A stretch of DNA of 64,000 nucleotides from Dyadobacter sp. SG02. GTDB taxonomy: Bacteria; Bacteroidota; Bacteroidia; Cytophagales; Spirosomataceae. Positions within the stretch are counted from its first letter, which is position 1. Every line of letters begins with the position of its first letter. Below are positions 1 through 9,150 of the stretch, one piece after another. The position numbers were made by a program, and so were the translations under genes. The notes below the pieces were generated by a model. That model did no database searches, had not been told where the DNA came from, and saw only the letters and a program-made list of their open reading frames with translations. Where the stretch lies: NCBI RefSeq assembly GCF_900109045.1, contig NZ_FNYL01000010.1:62001-126000 (forward strand), in the 5' to 3' direction.

Positions 1-555
1 CTTGAAATACTTGTCTGAATCTTTGGCCTGGATATTGAACATCTTCATCGCAATGGGCTTCACCAGCGCCAGATCCGATGAAATGCTTTCAGCCACACCG
101 GGATACTGGATTTTCACCGCCAGCTCCTTGCCCTCGTGCGTGGCCTTATGCACCTGGCCAATGCTCGCCGCATTGATCGCATTCGGATTAAAGGTATCGA
201 ACAATTCCAGCGGCGATTTCCCGAAATATTTCCGGAATGTTTTCACCACCAATGGAGCCGAAAGCGGCGGAACTGAAAATTGCGAAAGTGAAAACTTCTC
301 TACATATGCCTGCGGCAGGAAGTTTTTCTCCATACTCAGCATCTGAGCGAGTTTCAATGCACTGCCTTTCAGACTTTTGAGGCTATCGTAAATATCCTCC
401 GCATTGTTATTATTGAGGTTATCCCTGGCCGTTTCCGGACTGGTGATCTTTTCTCCGTAATATTTCAGATAATTCCCCCCGATCTTGACGCCTGTGGAAA
501 TAAGCCGGGTGGCACGCCGTATTTTGGAAGTAGGGATACTGTCAATTGTTTCCAT
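1..555 (-). CDS. ABC1/AarF/UbiB-family atypical kinase (N-terminal part, cut by window edge)
   Basis: Open reading frame running off the left edge; 185 N-terminal residues are present, starting at the ATG at 555-553. It shows the ABC1 (UbiB/COQ8) hallmarks: a KxGQ-like segment (KLAQ, residues 68-71, followed by MLSME), the nucleotide-loop motif AASIGQVHKA (129-138) and the following LAVKIQYPGV (145-154). In the usual KxGQ motif the Gly is replaced by Ala here. Family members are kinase-like ATPases linked to quinone and lipid biology; the substrate cannot be told. The start lies 3 bases after the stop of the TetR-like gene at 559-1233, so the two are very likely one transcript with the TetR-like gene first. 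Confidence 0.85.
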   Translation of the reverse strand, partial: METIDSIPTSKIRRATRLISTGVKIGGNYLKYYGEKITSPETARDNLNNNNAEDIYDSLKSLKGSALKLAQMLSMEKNFLPQAYVEKFSLSQFSVPPLSAPLVVKTFRKYFGKSPLELFDTFNPNAINAASIGQVHKATHEGKELAVKIQYPGVAESISSDLALVKPIAMKMFNIQAKDSDKYFK

Positions 556-558
556 TCC

Positions 559-1233
559 TTACTTCAATTTTTCTTTAATCAAAAACTTCCCGAAATCGAT
601 CACGCTCTCCAATGGCGTCGTATCGATCAGGTCGAATGTAGCACGGATCGATTTTTCGATGAACAGATCCGTTTTTTCAAAACCTACGGACTCATCGTCG
701 ATCCAGAATTTCAATGTGAGCAACAACTGTATCCACGCACCTTCTTCCAGCGCGTCCTGCTGCGCCTTGCGAATGCGTTCGCTCCTTGCTTTCAGATAAC
801 CGTCGCTGATTTCGTGGATGTATTCCTTGAAACTGCTGCGGAACTCTTTCAGCTTCAAAATGCCGTTCAGCTTGTTCTTTTCTTCCTTTAAGGCAAAAAC
901 CACATAGCTGCGGTTGGCCGTCAGGATTTCAACCAATGTAAAATAGTAAGCCAGCAGTTTGTCCCGGAAACCAACGCCATCGATCTCGCCGCTCTGGTTG
1001 ATCAGGTTAGCTGCCAGGTTGTGGAAACTCACAAAAACACGCTTTTCGAGCGAATCGATGGAAGTGAAGAACTTGTAAAATTCCTTTTCCGCAAAACCAT
1101 GCTCTTTGGAAAACAGGTAAACCGATTCCGGCTTCTTGTGGTTTTCCAGGCAGTAATGCATGTATAACTCGGTAATCTTGTCGGCGGTGAGGTCCACGCT
1201 GGCTGGTGGTAATGCCTTCATTTTGGTAGCCAT
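559..1233 (-). CDS. TetR-like protein (regulator-type C-terminal domain)
   Basis: A 224-residue all-helical protein. Residues 15-60 resemble a TetR N-terminal helical domain (TADKITELYMHY ... KEHGFAEKEFYKFF), followed by a long helical ligand-binding-like part. Its helix-turn-helix is diverged, so DNA binding is inferred only. It directly precedes the ABC1 kinase gene (3-base gap) in the same direction. A TetR-C-like protein next to an ABC1 kinase is an arrangement I associate with Bacteroidota; the pair may work together rather than as regulator and target. An alternative start is Met5 (1221). Confidence 0.65.
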   Translation of the reverse strand: MATKMKALPPASVDLTADKITELYMHYCLENHKKPESVYLFSKEHGFAEKEFYKFFTSIDSLEKRVFVSFHNLAANLINQSGEIDGVGFRDKLLAYYFTLVEILTANRSYVVFALKEEKNKLNGILKLKEFRSSFKEYIHEISDGYLKARSERIRKAQQDALEEGAWIQLLLTLKFWIDDESVGFEKTDLFIEKSIRATFDLIDTTPLESVIDFGKFLIKEKLK

Positions 1234-1294
1234 CAGAAGTATCGTTTACTTATGGGAGATGAGTCACATTGAGGTAAACGCTCGGAGTGGCTAT

Positions 1295-2647
1295 TTAATT
1301 CGCGAAAACATTCAAATTCAGAAACGCATTGCGAAACTTTCCTTTCGGATCCATTTGCGCGGCCAGCTCCCTGAACTCCGGCAACTTCTCATACCTTTTT
1401 TCCAGCAAACCAGGCGATATCGTAAACAATTTCCCCCAATGCGGCCTGGGATTAAACGGCGCCAGTTCTTTCTCGATCACCGGCAGCAACTTGCTCACCG
1501 CGGGCCAGTCCTGCTTCCATGTAAAGTGTATCGCCACCGAATCCTGCTTGTAACAGGGGCTGAGCCAGAGATTATCCGCCGCAATGGTCCTTATTTCCGA
1601 TGTAAACAAATGCGGGCTGATTTGGGCGCCCATTTTAGAAATGGTCAGGATCGCCTCCACCGCATTCTTCCGCGGCACGAAATATTCCGTTTGCAATTCC
1701 TTGCCGCTACTCGGCGTAAAACCCATTTTGAAATGCGGCATACGCTCGTACCAAGGCCCCGGCATGCCCATTTGCTCGGTACAGTTTTCGGCGGAGAGTT
1801 CCGGGATCGGATGCAGGTTTTTCGTAGCCAGTTTTCCTCCGAAAAGCTCGTTATCCGGTCGGGCTTTCAAAGGTTTGGCACTATTAGTCTTAAACTTGAT
1901 CCAGACCTCCGTAATGTCATCAGTAGCCCAGTTTGTAAAAAGGCTTACACTATCTCCCCTTGACTCTATTTCGTCAAAATGCTCTTTCAGCTGAGTTATC
2001 GGTAAATTCTCATACACAACTTGCCCCATAAAAAACGTCGGCTGTACATCCAGCGTCACTTTCGTCACTACTCCCAACGCCCCCAAATGCACCACCGCCG
2101 CATTGAACTTCTCCCCGTCTTTCTCCCTATTCAATTTCACCACCTCCCCGTCAGCCGTTACAATTTCCATCGCCGACACCGCCGTTGCCAGGTTCCCATT
2201 CTTCTCGCCCGACCCGTGCGTGGCCGTCGCACACGCGCCCGCGACGGAAATGTGGGGTAGCGAGGCCAGGTTATGCAATGCAAAACCTTTCTCATGCAGC
2301 AAGGGCGCCAGCTGACCGTATTTCAGGCCGCCATTCACGGTCACGGTTTTATTTTTGGTATCCAAATCAATCACCTTCTCCGCACCGACCACCGAAATGA
2401 ACTGGTCTTTCGTATCTGCAATGTCATTGAAGCAATGCCGCGTGCCGAGTACTTTCAGTTTAGGGTATTTCCTGACGAGCGTTTGAACTTGCTGCAAATT
2501 TTTGCCCAAATCCAGCTTTTCGGAACTGTATTCAAGGTTGCCTGCCCAGTTACGGAGCTTGTCGCCGTTGGCCCAGCCGCTCAGCGGGGAAAGTAAGGGA
2601 GCCGTCATTAATGCGGATGAAAGTTTAATGAAAGTACGTTTGTTCAT
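1295..2647 (-). CDS. Exported FAD-binding sugar/alditol oxidase (ALO / xylitol-oxidase type)
   Basis: 450 residues with an N-terminal export signal (charged NKRTFIK, then a hydrophobic stretch to about residue 26) that resembles a Tat signal but carries KR rather than RR. The N-terminal FAD-binding half has GTRHCFNDIAD (68-78); His71 sits where vanillyl-alcohol-oxidase family members attach FAD covalently. SVAGACATATHGSG (about 133-146) is the second FAD-binding stretch. The C-terminal half matches the D-arabinono-1,4-lactone oxidase / alditol oxidase domain and ends with DPKGKFRNAFLN. The likely reaction is oxidation of a polyol or lactone with O2 or another acceptor in the cell envelope; the substrate is not predictable. 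It is probably monocistronic. Confidence 0.8.
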   Translation of the reverse strand: MNKRTFIKLSSALMTAPLLSPLSGWANGDKLRNWAGNLEYSSEKLDLGKNLQQVQTLVRKYPKLKVLGTRHCFNDIADTKDQFISVVGAEKVIDLDTKNKTVTVNGGLKYGQLAPLLHEKGFALHNLASLPHISVAGACATATHGSGEKNGNLATAVSAMEIVTADGEVVKLNREKDGEKFNAAVVHLGALGVVTKVTLDVQPTFFMGQVVYENLPITQLKEHFDEIESRGDSVSLFTNWATDDITEVWIKFKTNSAKPLKARPDNELFGGKLATKNLHPIPELSAENCTEQMGMPGPWYERMPHFKMGFTPSSGKELQTEYFVPRKNAVEAILTISKMGAQISPHLFTSEIRTIAADNLWLSPCYKQDSVAIHFTWKQDWPAVSKLLPVIEKELAPFNPRPHWGKLFTISPGLLEKRYEKLPEFRELAAQMDPKGKFRNAFLNLNVFAN

Positions 2648-2728
2648 GCGGTAGTCAGGTTGAAATGCACGAATAGGAATTTATCCCAAATTAATTGAAT
2701 AAATCAGCATTCCAACGGCGGCTTCCGA

Positions 2729-4216
2729 TTAGCTGGTCTTTTGCAGGGCCTCTTTTAAAATGGAAGTGGCTTCCCGCAACTCTTTTTCGTCGAGGTTACC
2801 GAACCCGAGCCGCATCGCGCTGAGGCGTCCGGTCTGGAAAAGCAGCGTTTGCGGCAAATGCAGGTTTTCGCGCAGGCATTCCTTGCTCACGCGCATGAGG
2901 TTGATGTCGCGCCGCCATTCAGTCCAGATCGCCAGTCCGCCCGGCGGCGCTTTGAATGTAAGGTAAGGGCTGAAATCGTTTTCCAATAATCCGGTAAACA
3001 AATCCCGGCGCTGATGGTAAACTTTCTGTGCTTTCTTGATATGGCGCTGGATTTCACCCTCGTCGAGCAGCTCCGCCAATGCCTGTTCCATCATCAGATC
3101 GCCCTGCCGGTCGATAATCCGCCGCATTTTGCCCAGTTCCCTGATCAAGTTCTGCGGCGCTACCACATAGCCCGACCGCAGCCCAGGCGCCAGTGCCTTG
3201 CAGAATGACCCGACATAAACCACCATCCCGGCTCCGTCTGCACTCGCCAGCGGTAATACCGGGCTGCTGTTGTAATGGAAATCGTAGTCGTGATCGTCTT
3301 CGAGGATGATAAAACCGTATTTCACCGACAAATTCAGCAACTCTACCCGCCGCTCGGCGCTCAGCGTAACCGTCGTCGGGTAATGGTGGTGCGGGGTAAT
3401 GTACAGCATCCGGATCGGCGTGTGCTCGCAAAGCTGCCGCACGGCTTCCACCGAAATGCCCTGGTCATCGACAGGCACCGAAAGGATATTTGCGCCAGCC
3501 TGCTGAAAAATCATATTAGCAACATAGTAGCTCAGGTCTCCGACTACCACATTATCACCCTTTTTCAGTAGCAACGTCGAAGCAAGGTAAATGCCCATCT
3601 GAATGCCCCGCGTCGTGATAATATTCTCCGCGCCGATGTGCAGGCCGCGCGTATTGTTCAGATAAGTCGCGAGCCGCTCGCGGAACCAGATATTGCCTTC
3701 CACGTGCGAGTAGGTCAGGTATTTCCGGTTATTATTTCTTCTCAAAACGCTGGAATACGCCTTCGCGAGCTTGTCCATCGGCGCGAGCCGGACGTCCGGG
3801 AGGCCATCGGTGAATTCCAGGTCCACGCGCGAGAGTGAAAGCGGGCGGTCGAGCAGCATACTTTCCTCGAATGCAAAGCCGGTTTGCTGCGGGTATTGTT
3901 TCAAATCGCTTACGCTCGCCGACAACGCGCTGCCCCTTACCACCGGACTCTTCCGCGTCACGAACGTCCCGCGATTCGGCAGCATTTCGATCCAGCCCTG
4001 GGCATCAAGCTCGTTGTAGGCGGCCACGACAGTTTTACGATGCACATCGAGCATTTCTGCAAGTGCGCGTGTACCAGGCAGTTGCACACCCGTCACGAGC
4101 ACGCCGCGTTGAATGGCGTTGATCATCTGATGCGCGATTTGCAGATAAACAGGTGTCCCGGACGCACGGTCCAGCAGGATCACATTTTTAAAAGGTATTT
4201 CAACCGGACTACTCAT
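2729..4216 (-). CDS. MocR-type transcriptional regulator (GntR HTH + class I aminotransferase domain)
   Basis: 495 residues from the ATG at 4216; an upstream ATG at 4276 would overlap the promoter of the divergent gene and adds only unlike sequence. A GntR winged helix lies at about residues 15-85 (GTPVYLQIAHQM, GTRALAEML, NRGTF). It is followed by a fold-type-I PLP domain: LEDDHDYDFHYN (305-316), and SFCKALAPGLRSGYV with the PLP-binding Lys at about residue 340. MocR proteins use PLP or amino compounds as effectors and often control the adjacent divergent gene. Here that gene is a TonB-dependent receptor whose ATG lies only 68 bp away, so I infer regulation of the receptor. No pdxST or aminotransferase gene is adjacent. 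Confidence 0.85.
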   Translation of the reverse strand: MSSPVEIPFKNVILLDRASGTPVYLQIAHQMINAIQRGVLVTGVQLPGTRALAEMLDVHRKTVVAAYNELDAQGWIEMLPNRGTFVTRKSPVVRGSALSASVSDLKQYPQQTGFAFEESMLLDRPLSLSRVDLEFTDGLPDVRLAPMDKLAKAYSSVLRRNNNRKYLTYSHVEGNIWFRERLATYLNNTRGLHIGAENIITTRGIQMGIYLASTLLLKKGDNVVVGDLSYYVANMIFQQAGANILSVPVDDQGISVEAVRQLCEHTPIRMLYITPHHHYPTTVTLSAERRVELLNLSVKYGFIILEDDHDYDFHYNSSPVLPLASADGAGMVVYVGSFCKALAPGLRSGYVVAPQNLIRELGKMRRIIDRQGDLMMEQALAELLDEGEIQRHIKKAQKVYHQRRDLFTGLLENDFSPYLTFKAPPGGLAIWTEWRRDINLMRVSKECLRENLHLPQTLLFQTGRLSAMRLGFGNLDEKELREATSILKEALQKTS

Positions 4217-4256
4217 AAGATTAAAACCGGAGCATATAAACGGGCCGGCAAGATAG

Positions 4257-4264
4257 TAGTTTTG
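4257..4264 (+). promoter_or_regulatory. Putative -7 box of the TonB receptor gene
   Basis: TAGTTTTG matches the Bacteroidota sigma-ABfr -7 consensus TAnnTTTG, 20 bases before the receptor ATG (4285), within the 68-bp divergent intergenic region shared with the MocR gene. No clear -33 TTTG is seen at the usual spacing. Confidence 0.5.
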
Positions 4265-4284
4265 TATTGAAATCATCCCAATCT

Positions 4285-6234
4285 ATGAAACTACATTACC
4301 CAGGCACCACTCTCTTATTCCTGCTCATCACAAACCTGGCCCTGGCGCAGGAAATATCGCTTGACCCCGTCACCGTCACTTCCTCGCTCGTCGAAAAGCG
4401 TGCGTCACAAACGGGCCGTAACATTGCCGTCATCAAAGGCGAGTATTTCCAACAGCTGCCGGTGCATAGCATCGACGACCTGCTTCGTTACGTGCCGGGC
4501 GTTGAAATACAGGCACGTGGCCCGCAAGGATCGCAGAGCGATATTGTTTTGCGCGGCGGTACATTCCAGCAAGTACTTGTGATCCTCGACGGCATTCGTC
4601 TCAACGATCCCAATACAGGTCATTTCAACAGCTATATCCCCATTTCACCCGCCGAGATCGAGCGGATCGAGGTTTTGAAAGGTGCTTCGTCGGCCTTGTA
4701 CGGCTCCGATGCGGTGGGCGGGGTGATTCACGTGATTTCCAAAACTTTCGCAGCGCGGCTGAACGCGGCGGAGGGTAATACCGTACAGAAAACGCAAGTA
4801 AACGGCGGTATCAGTGCCGGCGAATATGGCTTGTTTAATGCCAATGTCGGTGCATTTGTGCAACGCAACAAGCTGGCGGTTTCGGGAGGCTTTCTTTCCA
4901 ACAATGCCTCTGGCGTGCAGCAACGGGGTATCAAAGGCTATTTCCACAATAATACCGCGTCGCTTTCGCTGAGTTACGCGATTTCCCAACACTGGAACCT
5001 GGCCGTCCGCAGCGCTTACGACCACCGCGATTTCGCGGCGCAGAACTTCTACACCGTTCTGAAATCTGATACAGCGAGCGAGAAAGTCAAAATGTCGTGG
5101 AACCAGGTGAGATTGGGTTACCAGAAAAACAAAACGGCGTTTTCGATCGATGGTGGTTTTAAATCGGTGCAGGATACCTACCTTTTTAACCCGAATTCCA
5201 TTGCCAACAGCAGCAAGTCAAAACTCTGGCAGGGGCTCGCAACCTTGCAACAGGGCCTTACGTCCGGCACAAACCTGATCGCGGGCGTCAACTTCCAGCA
5301 GCGTAATATTAAATCCAATGACCGCGGCAACCACACGCTGAACCAACTCGCACCATTCGTTTCCGTGGTGCAGAATATCGGTGAGGATTTTACAGTGACG
5401 CCTTCCGTGCGCCTGGACTGGCGTGAAAGCATTGGTACCGAAGTTTCACCCCAGATTAATTTATCCTACAAAAAATCAGGCTGGCAGCTGCGGGCGAGTG
5501 CGGGCAAGACTATCCGCGACGCCGATTTCACGGAACGGTTCAATAACTACGCCAAAGCACTCGTCACAGGCGGCAGCGTCGGCAACCCCGACCTGAAAGC
5601 CGAACGCTCGTTCAGCTACGAAGCGGGCGCCGACTGGTTCCTGACCAGCAGTCCTACCGCCCAGCTCAAAGTTTCGGGCACGTTTTTCCAGCGCCGCCAG
5701 AAAGACCTGATCGACTACGTGACTACACCCTATGCACAAATGCCCCGCAAAGACAACCTCTCGCCCACCGGCAACTTCGGCCTTGCATTAAACATCGCCG
5801 AGGTGAATACCACCGGTTTCGAACTCGATATCCAGTCGGCGAATACCATTTCCGACAATCAGAAACTCATTTTCAACGCGGGCCTCACCTGGCTTGACAG
5901 CGATAACACAAGCCAGATCCAGTCATTTTACCTGTCGTCGCACGCCAAATTCCTCGCCAATTTTTCAGCCATTTACCAGGTGGGCGGATTTTCAGTGAGT
6001 TTGAATGGATTGTACAAAAAACGGGCAGAGCGCGAGGCAGCAGCTATCGAAGCTGCCATCTCCAAAAATTACCTTATCCTAAACGCCCGGGCCGAATATG
6101 CTTTCCTGAAACGCCAGCTGGGTGTGTTTGTCCAGGCCGACAATGCATTCGACAAGCAATACAGCGATATCCTGGGCTCCGTAATGCCCGGCCGTTGGCT
6201 AATGGGCGGTTTGCGTTTCAATTTTTCAAAATAG
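4285..6234 (+). CDS. TonB-dependent outer-membrane receptor (BtuB-like)
   Basis: 649 residues from the ATG at 4285; a TTG at 4267 in the same frame is less likely. Signal peptide MKLHYPGTTLLFLLITNLALAQ. A plug domain occupies about residues 25-150 (DDLLRYVPGVEIQARG, DIVLRGGTF, VILDGIRLNDP, IERIEVLKGASSALYG). A beta-barrel follows and ends in an aromatic C-terminus. There is no carboxypeptidase-like N-terminal domain, so this is a classical BtuB/siderophore-type receptor rather than SusC. The ligand is unknown. Divergence from a MocR regulator suggests a vitamin, amino acid or amine-like ligand, but this is inference only. Confidence 0.88.
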   Translation: MKLHYPGTTLLFLLITNLALAQEISLDPVTVTSSLVEKRASQTGRNIAVIKGEYFQQLPVHSIDDLLRYVPGVEIQARGPQGSQSDIVLRGGTFQQVLVILDGIRLNDPNTGHFNSYIPISPAEIERIEVLKGASSALYGSDAVGGVIHVISKTFAARLNAAEGNTVQKTQVNGGISAGEYGLFNANVGAFVQRNKLAVSGGFLSNNASGVQQRGIKGYFHNNTASLSLSYAISQHWNLAVRSAYDHRDFAAQNFYTVLKSDTASEKVKMSWNQVRLGYQKNKTAFSIDGGFKSVQDTYLFNPNSIANSSKSKLWQGLATLQQGLTSGTNLIAGVNFQQRNIKSNDRGNHTLNQLAPFVSVVQNIGEDFTVTPSVRLDWRESIGTEVSPQINLSYKKSGWQLRASAGKTIRDADFTERFNNYAKALVTGGSVGNPDLKAERSFSYEAGADWFLTSSPTAQLKVSGTFFQRRQKDLIDYVTTPYAQMPRKDNLSPTGNFGLALNIAEVNTTGFELDIQSANTISDNQKLIFNAGLTWLDSDNTSQIQSFYLSSHAKFLANFSAIYQVGGFSVSLNGLYKKRAEREAAAIEAAISKNYLILNARAEYAFLKRQLGVFVQADNAFDKQYSDILGSVMPGRWLMGGLRFNFSK

Positions 6235-6284
6235 CGGCATCATTTTTGCAGGAGTTCGTATATTCATTGAGAAAGCACTCCATC

Positions 6285-7103
6285 ATGTTTTCGAATATCC
6301 GTAACTCCTGTTTTCTATTGGTATTACTTTCATTTTCCGCCTTGCGAGCCATCAGCGCGACTGATAGTGTGACGGTCGATATGGCGGAAGAAGCATCCGC
6401 CACAGAAACGTCTGTCGCAGAAACGTCTGCCGCAAAAAGACTGAATGTCTATTTTATCAGCGGCCTCGGCGCCGATGAGCGCGTGTTTACCAAGCTGAAA
6501 CTCGACAAGAGGTTGAATGTGAAGTATATCAAATGGGTCAGGCCGCTGAAAAAAGAATCGTTGCAGCATTATGCGGCCCGACTAAGCAAGCAAATCGACA
6601 CCTCCCAGCCTTTTCAATTGGTAGGACTATCCTTCGGCGGGGTTGTTGCGTCTGAAATTGCCGATATCGCCTGCCCGCAGCAGGTTACCCTTATTTCGAG
6701 TATGTCAACGGGCGTTCCGCTTTCGAAGTTCTATCAGGTAATGATCAGATTTTTGCTGATGTCGCCATTATCGGCACCGCTATTGAAGTCTGCAAACCGG
6801 GTTACTTACCGCTATTTCGGAGCAGATACGCCCGAATTGAAAAAGCTCCTCAAACAGATCCTGCATGATACGGACGCTAAATTCCTAAAATGGGCATTGA
6901 CGCGCATGAGCGGATGGAACCGTAAGGAACGGATCGATAACCTTTTCCACATTCACGGAACGGCCGACAAGCTCATCCCCATAATCATCGTGAAACCGGA
7001 TATTATCATCGAAGGTGGTGGGCATTTAATGGTTTACGCCCAGGCCGATCAGATTTCGAAAATCCTCAACCAACGGCTTACTTCCATTGATTCAGAAGAA
7101 TGA
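6285..7103 (+). CDS. Exported alpha/beta hydrolase
   Basis: 272 residues from the ATG at 6285; extending the frame upstream would run into the end of the TonB receptor gene. A signal peptide (hydrophobic residues 9-22) is followed by a short low-complexity Glu/Ala/Thr/Ser linker with a repeated ETS motif (41-50). The hydrolase core has the nucleophile elbow GLSFGG (Ser116) and a late GGGH (His247) as the probable catalytic histidine. It starts 50 bases after the TonB receptor gene, so it may be co-transcribed with it. It overlaps the convergent oxidoreductase gene tail-to-tail by 26 bases. Substrate unknown. Confidence 0.7.
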   Translation: MFSNIRNSCFLLVLLSFSALRAISATDSVTVDMAEEASATETSVAETSAAKRLNVYFISGLGADERVFTKLKLDKRLNVKYIKWVRPLKKESLQHYAARLSKQIDTSQPFQLVGLSFGGVVASEIADIACPQQVTLISSMSTGVPLSKFYQVMIRFLLMSPLSAPLLKSANRVTYRYFGADTPELKKLLKQILHDTDAKFLKWALTRMSGWNRKERIDNLFHIHGTADKLIPIIIVKPDIIIEGGGHLMVYAQADQISKILNQRLTSIDSEE

Positions 7104-8067
7104 TCTTGCCGATATGGTCGCTGGTTTCCATTAATGTGTGCGCTTTGGCCGCTTCTTCGAGTGGGAATGTCTGCGCGATCACCGGCTTGAACAGGCCTTT
7201 TTCTAAAACCGGCCACACGTTTTTGAGAATATCGGCAGTCAATGCAGCCTTGAATGCGTGGTCGCGGTTGCGCAGCGTGCTGCCGGTTACGGTCAGGCGC
7301 TTCCGCATGATCAGGCTGAAATCCACTTCATCTGCGCCTCTCACTTTGCTGCCTTTCATAGTGTTGATAAAAACCAGTCGGCCTTCTTCGCGTAGTAATC
7401 GCAGGTTTTTGGGAATGTAATCGCCTCCGACCATGTCCAGGATAACGTCTACGCCTTCACTTTTCAGTATTTCTTCGAAATCCGAGGTTTTATAATTGAT
7501 ACTAATATCAGCTCCCAATGCATTGCAAGCGTCGCATTTCTCGTCGGAGCCCGCCGTCGCAAATACTTTCGCCCCGAATGCCTTAGCCAGCTGAATGGCC
7601 GTAATGCCAATGCCGCTACTGCCGCCGTGCACCAGAAAATGCTCGCCCGCCTGCAACCGCGCCCTTTGAAATACATTATGCCACACTGTGAACACCGTTT
7701 CCGGTAACGAAGCGGCCTCGCTAAAACCCCAACCTTCGGGCACGGGCAGGCAATGCGCCGCCTGCGCGAGCGCGTATTCCACGTAACCTCCGCCCGCAAG
7801 CAATGCGCATACGCGATCGCCCCGTTTCCAGCCCGTCACATCGGCCCCGATTTCTTCGATTATGCCAGCCACTTCCAATCCCGGAATGTCCTGCGGCGCA
7901 CCGGGCGGCGGCGGATAGTTTCCCTTTCGCTGGAAAACATCGGGGCGGTTCACACCGGCGGCATACACTTTAATGAGTACTTCCGATCCGGCAGGTCGCG
8001 GCGTTTCGCGCTCCTGGATTTGCAGTACTTCCGGCCCGCCGGGTTGGGTGATTACGACGGCTTTCAT
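7078..8067 (-). CDS. NAD(P)H:quinone oxidoreductase (zeta-crystallin / PIG3-type MDR)
   Basis: 329 residues, full length for the zinc-free quinone oxidoreductase branch of the medium-chain dehydrogenase/reductase superfamily. The catalytic N-terminal domain has AAGVNRPDVFQRKG and IPGLEVAGIIEEIG; the Rossmann NADPH-binding domain has HGGSSGIGITAIQLAKAFG (about 147-165). The Cys/His ligands of zinc alcohol dehydrogenases are absent. The start overlaps the stop of yccF (ATGA, 8064-8067), indicating translational coupling in a yccF-oxidoreductase operon. The probable role is quinone or enone reduction in the cytoplasm. Confidence 0.85.
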   Translation of the reverse strand: MKAVVITQPGGPEVLQIQERETPRPAGSEVLIKVYAAGVNRPDVFQRKGNYPPPPGAPQDIPGLEVAGIIEEIGADVTGWKRGDRVCALLAGGGYVEYALAQAAHCLPVPEGWGFSEAASLPETVFTVWHNVFQRARLQAGEHFLVHGGSSGIGITAIQLAKAFGAKVFATAGSDEKCDACNALGADISINYKTSDFEEILKSEGVDVILDMVGGDYIPKNLRLLREEGRLVFINTMKGSKVRGADEVDFSLIMRKRLTVTGSTLRNRDHAFKAALTADILKNVWPVLEKGLFKPVIAQTFPLEEAAKAHTLMETSDHIGKIILLNQWK

Positions 8068-8435
8068 GAATAAATTTCCTTACCAAAAGGTGCAAATGAG
8101 AGGCTCATCAGCTTGAAATGCTGTTTCGCAAATGGCAAGCCGATAATTGTAATCGCGAGTAAAATACCGAAAACCAAATGTGTGAGCGCGATCCAGATCC
8201 CGCCGAGGAAAATCCAGATGATGTTGAAGACAGTCGACAAACAACCGGAATCTCCGGGCACCTCGCGCACATGCTGGCCAAAAGGGAAGAGCGTCATAAT
8301 GCCTATTTTGAAACACTGGATCCCGAACGGAATGCCGACGATCGTCAGGCAAAGTGCAAGCCCGGCGGCCATGTATTCGATAAAAACGACAAATCCGCCG
8401 AAAATAAGCCAGATAATGTTTCCAATGAGGTTCAT
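8064..8435 (-). CDS. yccF: YccF-family inner-membrane protein
   Basis: 123 residues with two repeated membrane modules, each a hydrophobic helix followed by GIPFG/GLPFA and an FPFG/FAPFG turn (residues 10-50 and 68-120). This is the internal duplication typical of YccF. Function is not established. It is translationally coupled to the downstream quinone oxidoreductase through an ATGA overlap. Confidence 0.85.
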   Translation of the reverse strand: MNLIGNIIWLIFGGFVVFIEYMAAGLALCLTIVGIPFGIQCFKIGIMTLFPFGQHVREVPGDSGCLSTVFNIIWIFLGGIWIALTHLVFGILLAITIIGLPFAKQHFKLMSLSFAPFGKEIYS

Positions 8436-8487
8436 GAGCGATCAGTTTAATGTGAATGTGGATTAAAACTAATGCTACCGCCAACTA

Positions 8488-9150
8488 CTATGCCGGATTT
8501 TCGATGGACGGCTCCAACAGGAAATCACCGGCCGAAATCGCGGACTTCCAGTTGTCTATTTTCAACAATCTGAAAAATTCCTCCTCTTCGATCTCCCTCA
8601 CCCCACCCGGCGGCAGGTCGCCCAGCTCCAAATCCTCGATACTGGCACGGATAAGCCTCCTGCAACGGTGGTTAGCCTCCCGCACCATCTTGCGTACCTG
8701 GTGGTATTTGCCCTCGGTGAGTGTAATGCTCAGCCAGGTATTCGGTACATCGGGCCGGGTTTCATTTTGATGTTTATCTAAAATCGCGGGCCGGTCAATG
8801 ATTTCGACTTCGCATGGAGCCGTAATATAGTAACCACCCCCTTTCACGCGTATGGGAATGCCCGTACGCAGCAATTCCACCGTTTCGGGCGGAACTACAT
8901 GGCCTACATTCACCCAATAGGTACGCTTGTGCGGCACCTCGCCCAGAAAGAGCAGATTGGTTACTTTTTTATTGGTAGTAAGGATCAGCAGCCCCTCGGA
9001 ATTACTGTCTAACCGCCCGATCGCGTGCGTCCCTTCCGGAAATTCAAAATCCAGCGCCCCCAGCAACCGCACGTCATCCGAGCTGATGAACTGGGAGACC
9101 ATGTTTTGCGGCTTGTTGATAATGAAGTAGCGGTGCGGTGTCGGAGTCAT
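8488..9150 (-). CDS. rluE: RluE-type rRNA large-subunit pseudouridine synthase (internal start within the fusion)
   Basis: 220 residues if translation starts at the internal ATG at 9150 (MTPTPHRYFIINKP), which is where stand-alone homologues begin. It carries the RsuA/RluB/E/F-type catalytic core with GRLD, lacks an S4 domain as RluE does, and ends with the RE(I)EEEEFFRLL region plus a short acidic tail. E. coli RluE modifies U2457 of 23S rRNA; the same role is inferred here. A weak purine-rich stretch (GTGGGAA) lies about 10-16 bases before the ATG. Confidence 0.7.
   Translation of the reverse strand: MTPTPHRYFIINKPQNMVSQFISSDDVRLLGALDFEFPEGTHAIGRLDSNSEGLLILTTNKKVTNLLFLGEVPHKRTYWVNVGHVVPPETVELLRTGIPIRVKGGGYYITAPCEVEIIDRPAILDKHQNETRPDVPNTWLSITLTEGKYHQVRKMVREANHRCRRLIRASIEDLELGDLPPGGVREIEEEEFFRLLKIDNWKSAISAGDFLLEPSIENPA

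Noticed and set aside
1160..1963. Long plus-strand frame opposite the FAD oxidase
   Set aside because: Arg/His-rich shadow of the real minus-strand gene, without recognisable domains.
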